Source: CAZDHT01 sp964505325 (GTDB lineage Bacteria; Planctomycetota; PUPC01). From it: a stretch of 10,076 bases of DNA. A program made the translations under genes and the position numbers. The stretch covers positions 1-10,076 of the forward strand of contig CAZDHT010000203.1 in assembly GCA_964505325.1 (NCBI GenBank). The letters are read 5' to 3'. The notes under the pieces are model-generated. The model worked only from the letters and a program-made list of their open reading frames with translations. It ran no database searches and was not told the origin of the DNA. This document shows, piece by piece, positions 1 to 5,387 of the stretch; within the stretch, counting starts at the first letter, position 1, and each line of letters opens with the position of its first letter.

Positions 1-304
1 CGGTGATCATGTTCTTGATGAACTCCTTGTGGCCGGGCGCGTCGATGATGACGTAATCGCGCTTGTCCGTCTTGAAGAACGTCTGGGCGGTGTCGATGGT
101 GATGCCCTGGTCGCGTTCTTCCTGAAGATGGTCCATCACGAACGCGAACTCGACCTCGCGGCCCAGCTCCCTCGATATCCGCTCGACCTCGGCCATCTTC
201 TCCGGCGAGAGTGATTGCGTGTCGAACAGCAGCCGCCCGATAAGGGTGGACTTGCCGTGGTCGACGTGCCCGACAATGACGAAGTTCAGCGTTTCTCTTT
301 CCAT
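1..304 (-). CDS. cysN: CysN, sulfate adenylyltransferase GTPase subunit (N-terminal part, runs off the window)
   Basis: This encodes the GTP-hydrolysing subunit of the two-subunit ATP sulfurylase. Its GTPase drives the CysD-catalysed reaction of ATP and sulfate to adenosine 5'-phosphosulfate and pyrophosphate in the cytoplasm. The 101 visible residues begin MERETLNFVIVGHVDHGKST. They contain the G1 P-loop GHVDHGKS (12-19), the switch I motif RDQGITID (64-71) and the G3 motif DAPGH (88-92), all typical of EF-Tu-like translational GTPases. The sequence LSPEKMAEVERIS at about 32-44 and DTAQTFF at 71-77 are CysN/NodQ-like rather than EF-Tu-like. The ATG start lies 10 bases after the cysD stop, with a GAGAG Shine-Dalgarno in the gap, so the two genes are translationally close. 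The rest of the gene lies left of the window, so a C-terminal APS kinase (CysC/NodQ) fusion cannot be excluded. Confidence 0.97.
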   Translation of the reverse strand, partial: MERETLNFVIVGHVDHGKSTLIGRLLFDTQSLSPEKMAEVERISRELGREVEFAFVMDHLQEERDQGITIDTAQTFFKTDKRDYVIIDAPGHKEFIKNMIT

Positions 305-314
305 TGTGCTCTCT

Positions 315-1118
315 CTACATGTAACCGAGTGCGCGGAGTTTCTGCATCGTGTATGCCGACTCCTTGTCCTGGGCGCGGCCCGCCCGCTCGGCGGTGCGGG
401 TCGTGCGGAGCTCCTCGACGATCTTGTCGATCGTGTCGGCGTCGGACTCGATGGGCGAGCAGCAGGTGTGGCAGCCGATCGAACGGAACCGCTTGCCGTC
501 CTTGGCAAGATAGAGCGGGCAGACGGGCATTCCCTCGCGCTGGACATAGCGCCAGATGTCATACTCGGTCCAGTGCAGCAGCGGATGCACGCGCAGGTGG
601 GTGCGGTCGTCCGAGCTGGACTTGAACTGATCCCACAGCTCCGGCGGCTGGTTCTTGTAGTCCCACCGGAAGTCTTCGTCGCGCGGCGAGAAGTACCGTT
701 CTTTGGCGCGGATGCCATGCTCGTCGCGGCGGATGCCGAGCAGGAGCGCCTCGAAGCCGTGCTGGGCGATGGTCATCTTGAGCGCCTGTGTCTTGAGCGC
801 CGTGCAGCAGGCCAGCTTGTCGCTCTGGTCCGGCCCCATCCCCGCGGCCAGCGCGTCCTCGTTCCGGCCGACCACCAGATTCAGCCCGAACTCCTTGACG
901 TACCTCTCGCGGAAGGCGTAGATCTCCGGGAACTTGTAGCTGGTGTCGATGTGCAGCACCGGAAACGGCAGCTTGCCGAAGAACGCCTTGCGCGCCAGCC
1001 AAAGCAGCGTGGTCGAGTCCTTGCCAATCGACCAGAGGAGCGCCAGCTTCTTGAACTGAGCGTACGCCTCGCGAATGACATAGATGCTTCGGCTTTCGAG
1101 TTCGTCCAGCTTGTCCAT
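315..1118 (-). CDS. cysD: CysD, sulfate adenylyltransferase catalytic subunit (267 aa)
   Basis: This is the catalytic subunit of ATP sulfurylase, an N-type ATP pyrophosphatase of the PAPS reductase/CysD superfamily that makes adenosine 5'-phosphosulfate with CysN. The PP-loop is SIGKDS (30-35). Family signatures follow: PFPVLHIDTSYKFPEIYAFR (51-70), GIRRDEHGIRAKERYFSPRD (128-147), RWDYKNQPPELW (151-162), HPLLHWTEYDIWRYV (178-192) and the CHTCC segment with SPIESDADTI (216-230). At 267 aa it is shorter than the roughly 300 aa of E. coli CysD, because the C-terminal region has less sequence between the HWTEYDIW block and IGCHTCC. I chose the ATG at 1118 because an AAGGA site lies just upstream and homology starts there. 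A longer upstream frame reaching 1247 overlaps the preceding gene and has arginine/serine-rich, non-homologous sequence. The protein ends KLRALGYM, echoing the KLKNLGYL end of the small gene before it. Confidence 0.97.
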   Translation of the reverse strand: MDKLDELESRSIYVIREAYAQFKKLALLWSIGKDSTTLLWLARKAFFGKLPFPVLHIDTSYKFPEIYAFRERYVKEFGLNLVVGRNEDALAAGMGPDQSDKLACCTALKTQALKMTIAQHGFEALLLGIRRDEHGIRAKERYFSPRDEDFRWDYKNQPPELWDQFKSSSDDRTHLRVHPLLHWTEYDIWRYVQREGMPVCPLYLAKDGKRFRSIGCHTCCSPIESDADTIDKIVEELRTTRTAERAGRAQDKESAYTMQKLRALGYM

Positions 1119-1131
1119 CCTGTTTCCTTCT

Positions 1132-1359
1132 CTATAGGTAACCAAGGTTCTTGAGCTTCTGCCGGGTCCGCTTGAGCTCCTGGGCGGAGAGCCCCTTGTT
1201 CTCCTCCTCACACTGCCCGGCAAGGTCCCGCAGGACGTAGACCACAAAATCCGTCACCGAGTTGTATCCCGCGCCATCGATGAGCTTCGACAGCTTTCGA
1301 TACAGGGGCGTCGGGATCTTGAGCGTGGTCCTGCCGGCTGACTTCGATTTGGGCGGCAT
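1132..1359 (-). CDS. Small ribbon-helix-helix (CopG/Arc-like) protein, 75 aa
   Basis: This looks like a small DNA-binding protein. Residues 11-16 (TTLKIP) have the form of the antiparallel DNA-contacting strand. They are followed by helix A (about 17-31, PTPLYRKLSKLIDGAGY), a turn GYNS, and helix B (about 33-48, SVTDFVVYVLRDLAG), the usual ribbon-helix-helix order. The basic N-terminus (PPKSKSAGR) would suit DNA contact. After a CEEEN linker comes a charged helix ending KLKNLGYL. The gene starts at an ATG with an AGGGGAA site, 10 bases after the phosphodiesterase stop, and ends 13 bases before cysD, so it is inside the operon and could regulate it. An unusual point is that its C-terminal L-x-x-LGY-hydrophobic tail matches that of CysD. 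No toxin gene sits beside it, so an antitoxin role is unlikely. The fold is inferred from sequence pattern only. DNA binding and the target are unknown. Confidence 0.85.
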   Translation of the reverse strand: MPPKSKSAGRTTLKIPTPLYRKLSKLIDGAGYNSVTDFVVYVLRDLAGQCEEENKGLSAQELKRTRQKLKNLGYL

Positions 1360-1369
1360 GTTGTTCCCC

Positions 1370-2734
1370 TCAGTCCATGTCCTCAGGCGGCTCGACCCCC
1401 AGCGCGCTCAGCACGTGGCGCGTGACGTTGAGTATAGAGAAACGCTCCTGCGGGAGCTCGACGCCGCGTGCCATGATGAGGGCATCGTGATATGTGTGCA
1501 TGCCCTCGAGTTGGGTGTTGACGAACGTCTCCGGCGATGCGAGACCCATCTTGAGGTCATAGCCGTCGTACGGGACAGCGATCAGGTCGGCGGCCTTGCC
1601 GAACGCGGTGTCGGTTGCGAGGACGCGCTGGAGCGGCATCTCTGGGTCTGGCGCGCCCGCCCCGGCGGGCCAGTACAGCTCTTCCCGACGGAACACCCTG
1701 CGGATGACCGGGGCGCCGTTGGGAGCGCGGAGCGCTGCGAGGTCGCGCGTCAAGTCATCTCTCACCTGGTTGAATTCCTCCGGCGGCACGATCCCGGCCG
1801 GCTCCCGCCCGCGGACGTTGACGTGCATGCGGCCGGGAATGAGCGAGTATGCCTTGGACTTCTCCGGATCGATGTCGAGCGGGTGGCGGGCCTCCGCCCC
1901 GGCGAGCGTTGTCCAGCCCGCTTCGACGAGCCAGCGCGAGAGTTGCACCTCGCTCCGGATCGTACAGAAGCCGTGGTCGGACAGCACCACCAGCCCGCAT
2001 TCGTCGGGCAGCACCTCCAGCAGCCTGCCCAGATAGGAATCGAGGTTGCGATAGAAGCGAAGGAACTCGTCGGCGTACTTGGCCTCGCCGGCCTCGTATT
2101 TCATCAGGAGAAAATGGTTGAGTCGGTCGGTCGCCATCACGTGCGTGTGGAAGTAGTCCCATTCCTCCTGCGCGAGGAAGTGGAACATCGCCTCCATTCG
2201 CGCGTCCAGCGTCTTGTGGATGTTGGGCAGCATGAGGTCCTTGGACTTCCGCGCCAGCATCGCGTCGGTGTCGATCTCATAGCCGATGGATTTGAGGTAC
2301 GGGATCACGCCTGGCGGGTTGGCGACCTTATCGATGTTCGGACAGAGGAAGCCGCCAATCAGGATTCCGTTGACCGCGCGCGGCGGGAACGTGACCGGCA
2401 CGTTCATGCCGAACACGCGCTTCCCGGCGGCGGAAAGCAACTCCCAGATGTTCCTGGTCGCAACGGACGTGGACAGCGGGATGCGAATCCGGTACTCGCC
2501 GGGCTTCCGGTCGATGAACCCGTAGATGCCGTGCTTGCCGGGCTGGACGCCTGTCACGTAGGAGGTCCAGGCGGCTGAGGAGACGGTCGGGTGAACGGAA
2601 TCCATCTGGCGCAGACCCGCCGCGTCCGCCAGCTTCGCGAAGTTGGGGGCATCGCCCTGTTGGATGAGTTTCTTGAGGAGCGAATGAGGAACGCCATCGA
2701 TGCCAAGGACAACCAAGCGCGGAAGCAGAGCCAT
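1370..2734 (-). CDS. Type I phosphodiesterase / nucleotide pyrophosphatase family protein (alkaline phosphatase superfamily), 454 aa
   Basis: This is a metal-dependent hydrolase of the alkaline phosphatase superfamily. Metal-ligand and nucleophile motifs appear in the expected order: GIDGVPHSLL with Asp13, HPTVSSAAWTSYVTG (48-62) with the Thr/Ser nucleophile region at about 50-53, PGKHGIYGF (65-73), DRLNH (203-207) with Asp203 and His207, LSDHGF (251-256) with Asp253 and His254, and GMHTYH (411-416) with His413. The length suits the stand-alone single-domain family, and there is no obvious signal peptide, so it is probably cytoplasmic. The ATG is preceded by GGAG at 8 bases. It sits directly upstream of the ribbon-helix-helix gene and cysDN. 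The substrate cannot be read from sequence. Members act on nucleotide diphosphate links, phosphodiesters or phosphonate/phosphoglycerol groups, and the sulfate-activation neighbourhood makes an adenylyl or sulfated-nucleotide substrate conceivable but unproven. Confidence 0.94.
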   Translation of the reverse strand: MALLPRLVVLGIDGVPHSLLKKLIQQGDAPNFAKLADAAGLRQMDSVHPTVSSAAWTSYVTGVQPGKHGIYGFIDRKPGEYRIRIPLSTSVATRNIWELLSAAGKRVFGMNVPVTFPPRAVNGILIGGFLCPNIDKVANPPGVIPYLKSIGYEIDTDAMLARKSKDLMLPNIHKTLDARMEAMFHFLAQEEWDYFHTHVMATDRLNHFLLMKYEAGEAKYADEFLRFYRNLDSYLGRLLEVLPDECGLVVLSDHGFCTIRSEVQLSRWLVEAGWTTLAGAEARHPLDIDPEKSKAYSLIPGRMHVNVRGREPAGIVPPEEFNQVRDDLTRDLAALRAPNGAPVIRRVFRREELYWPAGAGAPDPEMPLQRVLATDTAFGKAADLIAVPYDGYDLKMGLASPETFVNTQLEGMHTYHDALIMARGVELPQERFSILNVTRHVLSALGVEPPEDMD

Positions 2735-2756
2735 AAATCACTCCAGGGAAAGGCTT

Positions 2757-2789
2757 ATGAGGCCCTCATGACGGCCTTTTGCGCCGTCA
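2757..2789 (-). promoter_or_regulatory. Two adjacent hairpins upstream of the phosphodiesterase gene
   Basis: In the 142-base gap between the methyltransferase stop and the phosphodiesterase start, bases 2769-2789 form a perfect 7-bp stem (TGACGGC/GCCGTCA) with a 7-base loop. Directly next to it, 2757-2769 holds ATGAG/CTCAT around a 3-base loop. The two structures share base 2769, so they compete at their junction. Neither is followed by a U-run in either direction, so this is not a standard intrinsic terminator. On the minus strand the hairpins lie about 22-55 bases before the phosphodiesterase ATG, where they could affect translation, mRNA processing or partial termination. I see no convincing promoter in this gap. 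Function is inference. Confidence 0.35.
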
Positions 2790-2876
2790 AAGGCAGGCAC
2801 AACATCATGGCCTTGACCATTCCTTTGACCTCTGCCGGACTCCGCTGCAGCAGCGCGAGCCGATCTCGGGGCTTGC

Positions 2877-3803
2877 CTACTCGAACCTGTCGATGATCAG
2901 CACCCGGTACGGGGGTTCGAGGCGTGGAAGCTCACGGTGACAGCCTAATCCCGCATCGGGCACTACCTCGCCATCCATCCGTAGTTCGGTGATGGTGAGC
3001 TTGAACTTCCTGAGGTCCACGTTGTCGACTATGCGCTCCCGGAACGCCTGCAGATCATACACCCTCGCGTAATGGTCACAGTACCTGCCGCCGGGCAGCC
3101 CTGAGGTCGGGTCAATGATCCTCTTTGATTTCACGTCGAATTTCTTGCTGAAAGTCATGGCATCGGTGATCTCGATATAGTGGTCGGCAAGGAATATGTG
3201 GACGATACACATCCTGCCATTGAGTCTGAGCAGGCGCTGCGCCTCTTTTATGAACAACACGTCCGAGTCGCCCTGGAAGTGCTCGAAGGAGTGATGACAT
3301 GACATCTTGTCAATGCTCCCGTCCGGCAGGGGTATGGCTCCCCCGTCGCATTCGATGTACGTCACCCTGTCCCCGAGCTGATTCCTGACCTTCGAGGTTA
3401 TCTTGATGTCTTGCATGTAGAGTTCGCGGCAGGGGAGATGATGTAGGTACGTGGTTCCAGAACCCGCAGCATCCATGAACACATCATTAGGACCGGGATC
3501 GAGCAACTTGAACGTGGCGTAGTTCTCAATGAGTTTCTTGTGCCGGATATACCCGCAGGTCCTGGGCCATTCAGGGAAATTCTCCTTCGCCCATTTCTCA
3601 TAGGCCTCGCCATCCATCTCAAAGACTCTTCGCTCTACGCCGTCCAGCGCCGCCAAGTCGTCAAAACCTATGGGCCCAACGAGTTCATCGAGAATCAGAT
3701 TGGTGGCGTGAAGGGCGAGTCCACTCCTGCGAACGAAGCTGGTCACCAGCTTCCTGTAATTGTGGTAAATGTGTTTTCTGACCCTGCGAACGATGCCGCT
3801 CAC
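2877..3803 (-). CDS. Class I SAM-dependent methyltransferase, 308 aa
   Basis: This encodes a Rossmann-fold methyltransferase using S-adenosylmethionine. Motif I is DVFMDAAGSGTTY (107-119), a D-x-x-G-x-G variant. The acidic end of strand 2 is near YMQDIKI (129-135), and ECDGGAIPLPDGSIDKMSC (151-169) followed by HHSFEHF is the usual PFPD-x-S-hD-x-h-x-x-x-x-x-x-EH block of Methyltransf_11-type enzymes. RLLRLNGRMCIVHI (190-203) is the post-motif helix and strand. About 100 N-terminal residues, basic at first, precede the core, as in many glycan or small-molecule methyltransferases. The acceptor substrate is unknown. The start is GTG at 3803, with CGGAG upstream and no in-frame ATG closer to the promoter. 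Base composition is lower in GC than the neighbouring genes (42-55% in five hand-counted lines, against 62% in a phosphodiesterase line), suggesting separate origin. It lies 142 bases upstream of the phosphodiesterase and may or may not be co-transcribed with it. Confidence 0.9.
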   Translation of the reverse strand: MSGIVRRVRKHIYHNYRKLVTSFVRRSGLALHATNLILDELVGPIGFDDLAALDGVERRVFEMDGEAYEKWAKENFPEWPRTCGYIRHKKLIENYATFKLLDPGPNDVFMDAAGSGTTYLHHLPCRELYMQDIKITSKVRNQLGDRVTYIECDGGAIPLPDGSIDKMSCHHSFEHFQGDSDVLFIKEAQRLLRLNGRMCIVHIFLADHYIEITDAMTFSKKFDVKSKRIIDPTSGLPGGRYCDHYARVYDLQAFRERIVDNVDLRKFKLTITELRMDGEVVPDAGLGCHRELPRLEPPYRVLIIDRFE

Positions 3804-3859
3804 CGATCCGCTCCGATTGTGCCAAACGAGGCAGAGGCAGCCAGCGCCAAGAGCCTCAT
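3800..3859 (-). CDS. Possible 19-residue leader peptide overlapping the methyltransferase start
   Basis: An ATG at 3859 opens a short frame reading MRLLALAASASFGTIGADR. Its TGA stop overlaps the GTG start of the methyltransferase in a GTGA arrangement typical of translational coupling. The candidate promoter upstream would place the transcript start only a few bases before this ATG, so it would be nearly leaderless. No Shine-Dalgarno is evident for it and the length is within chance expectation. It is listed because the overlap is exact and could explain use of a GTG start. Confidence 0.2.
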   Translation of the reverse strand: MRLLALAASASFGTIGADR

Positions 3860-3868
3860 GGTACTCAC

Positions 3869-3897
3869 ATGTTAGCCCACAGGGTCGGCCAAATCAA
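3869..3897 (-). promoter_or_regulatory. Candidate sigma-70-like promoter for the methyltransferase
   Basis: On the minus strand, TTGATT (-35 like, 3892-3897) is separated by 17 bases from TAACAT (-10 like, 3869-3874). Each hexamer matches 4 of 6 consensus bases, and spacing is ideal. The predicted start is near 3862, about 60 bases upstream of the GTG. In GC-rich DNA this is a fair candidate but not decisive. Confidence 0.35.
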
Positions 3898-3978
3898 GCA
3901 GGATTCCACGACCAAGCCTCGATCTGCGGCATCGATCGCGTGGGATTGGGGCCGGCGCAGAAATCTGCCCGCTGACTA

Positions 3979-4008
3979 TTGATTGACGGAACGGCCGGCG
4001 CCTATAAT
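3979..4008 (+). promoter_or_regulatory. Sigma-70-like promoter for the pseudopilin operon
   Basis: TTGATT (3979-3984), an 18-base spacer and a perfect TATAAT (4003-4008) lie upstream of the first pilin-like gene. A second overlapping -35 candidate, TTGACG at 3983-3988, has only a 14-base spacer and is less likely. The predicted transcript start near 4015 gives a 5' leader of about 62 bases before the ATG at 4077. No other TATAAT-like element as good is seen in the 273-base divergent intergenic region 3804-4076. The rest of that region shows no gene, and apart from the elements listed separately I see nothing further in it. Confidence 0.6.
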
Positions 4009-4028
4009 TAGACGGTTGGGAACTGGAA

Positions 4029-4044
4029 GCCGGCGAGATCCGGC
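4029..4044 (+). other. Small hairpin in the 5' leader of the pseudopilin operon
   Basis: GCCGG (4029-4033) and CCGGC (4040-4044) can pair around a 6-base loop, within the predicted leader and about 20 bases upstream of the Shine-Dalgarno. The stem is short and no riboswitch family is recognisable. It is recorded as visible structure only. Confidence 0.25.
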
Positions 4045-4063
4045 GTTAGCAGGCTTGCCGTTT

Positions 4064-4069
4064 GAGGTG
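4064..4069 (+). promoter_or_regulatory. Shine-Dalgarno GAGGTG that fixes the start at 4077
   Basis: GAGGTG ends 7 bases before the ATG at 4077. An in-frame TTG at 4062 would give five extra residues (MRCTL), but it overlaps this site and would put a cysteine and leucine in an otherwise typical short basic prepilin leader. The ATG is therefore preferred. Confidence 0.7.
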
Positions 4070-4076
4070 CACTCTG

Positions 4077-5360
4077 ATGAAAGCACGGACCGGACGTGCG
4101 ACTGCCGCGTTCACCCTTATCGAGTTGTTGGTCGCGCTGACCATTATCGTGATCCTGACCCTCCTTGGCATGCCCGCCATCGAGCCGATGATCAAGACGA
4201 AAAGCGTGGACAGCGCAGCGAACATCATCAAGGGGGCACTGATGCACGCGCGAAACACCGCCGTTGCAGAAGCCCAGCCGGCCCGCTGCTGGCTGGCTCC
4301 CGGCTCCGTGTTCGAGTCCGGGGTGGTCGGAGAACTGTCCACAGACGCGGACCCGTTTACCGTATGCATCAATGAGAATGATTCAGGCTGGCTGACCGAA
4401 GGAACCGTGAACTACAAATGCAGCCTGGAAGGCAGTTGGACGCAAGTTTCTTTAGCGTGCTCTTATGAGGGACAACTGCACTACGCCTACGGCGGCGGAA
4501 GCGGGGGGACCAGTGTTGCGAAGTGGATTTTCAAGTTCAGTGTTCCGGTGACGGCCAAAGTGTACGCCCGGTGGACCGAAGCACTCGACCGTACGACTGT
4601 GAAATACAAGGTCTACCACAAGGATGCTCTGCCCTACGAGGCCAGCATGAACCAACAGACCCCGGGGGACAAGAACGGAGAGAACTGGAATCTGTTGAGA
4701 ACCGAAGACTTCCACTTCAACGCAAACGTTGAGTACCGGGTTGAGCTCGACAATACATACGGGAATTCGGGCAACAAGATGATAGCTGACGCCATCAAGC
4801 TGGTCGGCGACGTGGAGCAGGGCGACCCGAACACTGAGTGCGTGGTCAACGACAAGAGTTGGAAGGAGAACGCATGGGTCGGGTACTATGCGATCATCAG
4901 TAACGCGTCAGACAATTCGACCCTGGAGCCGATCGTGGCGCAGATTCAATCCAACACCGACACAAAACTCACTGTCGCGAGTTGGCAGCCGAACAATCCC
5001 CCGGGCGGATCCTGGGTGCTGCTCGTGCGGGGCGACCCCAGGACGACTTCAGGGAAACACACCGCGACCATAGGCAGCGGGACCCTCCTGTCGGCGAGGT
5101 GGGACGCTCTGCCGGAGAACGTCGAGGTGTGCCCCAAGAACGCTACCGCCGAAGACTCGTTTGGAGACCGGGTGGTGTTCCCCGTCATGTTCTCGAATGT
5201 CGGCCGGGCGCGATTTGCGAGTGACAGCGCGAACGACAGCATCACTATCAAGGTCCGCGACAAGGAAGAACCCGGGAACAGGGACATGTGGCGGTTCATT
5301 CGCATCTATCGAAACACGGGCCGGGCGACCATGGCCAGGAAGTACTCCGACCTGCCCTGA
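4077..5360 (+). CDS. GspH/FimT-like pseudopilin with inserted golvesin-like and second beta-sandwich modules, 427 aa
   Basis: This is a minor pseudopilin of the type II secretion/type IV pilus kind, processed by a prepilin peptidase and assembled in the cell envelope. The leader MKARTGRATAA is followed by FTLIELLVALTIIVILTLLG (12-31). Cleavage would be after Ala11, which is unusual because Gly is standard. Glu at +5 is present (Glu16). The C-terminal part has the GspH pattern: VVFPVMFSNVGRARF (366-380), SITIKVRD (388-395) and FIRIYRNTGRA (407-417). Between helix and C-terminus are about 250 extra residues. Residues 94-244 are a golvesin C-terminal-like domain (KVYARWTE, YKVYHKD, WNLL, MIADAIKLV). 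Residues 255-318 are a second short beta module of the type KSW-x-x-N-x-W-x-GYY...SNT-x-T-x-LTV. FimT/GspH proteins are usually about 150-200 aa. It heads the operon, followed after 27 bases by the GspK-like gene. There are six cysteines (71, 97, 115, 128, 255, 352). Confidence 0.9.
   Translation: MKARTGRATAAFTLIELLVALTIIVILTLLGMPAIEPMIKTKSVDSAANIIKGALMHARNTAVAEAQPARCWLAPGSVFESGVVGELSTDADPFTVCINENDSGWLTEGTVNYKCSLEGSWTQVSLACSYEGQLHYAYGGGSGGTSVAKWIFKFSVPVTAKVYARWTEALDRTTVKYKVYHKDALPYEASMNQQTPGDKNGENWNLLRTEDFHFNANVEYRVELDNTYGNSGNKMIADAIKLVGDVEQGDPNTECVVNDKSWKENAWVGYYAIISNASDNSTLEPIVAQIQSNTDTKLTVASWQPNNPPGGSWVLLVRGDPRTTSGKHTATIGSGTLLSARWDALPENVEVCPKNATAEDSFGDRVVFPVMFSNVGRARFASDSANDSITIKVRDKEEPGNRDMWRFIRIYRNTGRATMARKYSDLP
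4356..4808 (+). other. Golvesin C-terminal-like domain in the GspH-like pseudopilin (residues about 94-244)
   Basis: The segment opens with FTVCINENDSGW, like the IVDN-x-D-x-GF opening of the family. It continues with AKWIFKF, KVYARWTE (161-168), YKVYHKD (177-183), NQQ (192-194), NWNLL (203-207), VEYRVELDN (218-226) and ends MIADAIKLV (235-243). That is the full order of golvesin/Xly carbohydrate-binding-like domains, which are jelly-roll beta-sandwiches found in secreted lyases and hydrolases. Glycan binding is inferred. Confidence 0.8.
4839..5030 (+). other. Second small beta module in the GspH-like pseudopilin (residues 255-318)
   Basis: Residues 259-318 follow a pattern seen in large repetitive surface and phage-type proteins: DKSW...N-x-W-x-GYY-x-x-I-x-S..., a central I-x-SNT-x-T-x-LTV and a closing W...P...W-x-L-x-x-R. 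I know the pattern but not a firm family name. It sits between the golvesin-like domain and the GspH C-terminal strands, so the pilin fold carries two consecutive insertions. Confidence 0.5.
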
Positions 5361-5387
5361 CGCCAAGCACGCTGGAGACAGTAAGCG

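Noticed and set aside
219..1154. 311-residue plus-strand frame opposite cysD and cysN
   Set aside because: It overlaps two confident genes antisense, and its composition is that of a complement shadow.
1119..1247. N-terminal extension of CysD to an upstream start at 1247
   Set aside because: It would overlap most of the ribbon-helix-helix gene, its residues are Arg/Ser-rich without homology, and a good Shine-Dalgarno supports the ATG at 1118.
1132..1359. Antitoxin of a toxin-antitoxin pair
   Set aside because: The protein has an antitoxin-like fold, but its neighbours are metabolic enzymes and no toxin-like gene adjoins it.
1262..2578. 438-residue plus-strand frame across the phosphodiesterase gene
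   Set aside because: The minus-strand product has every catalytic motif of the alkaline phosphatase superfamily, and the plus-strand product has none and no ribosome binding site.
2769..2789. Intrinsic terminator at the 7-bp hairpin after the methyltransferase
   Set aside because: There is no U-run on either side, so a rho-independent terminator call is not supported. It is kept only as a hairpin.
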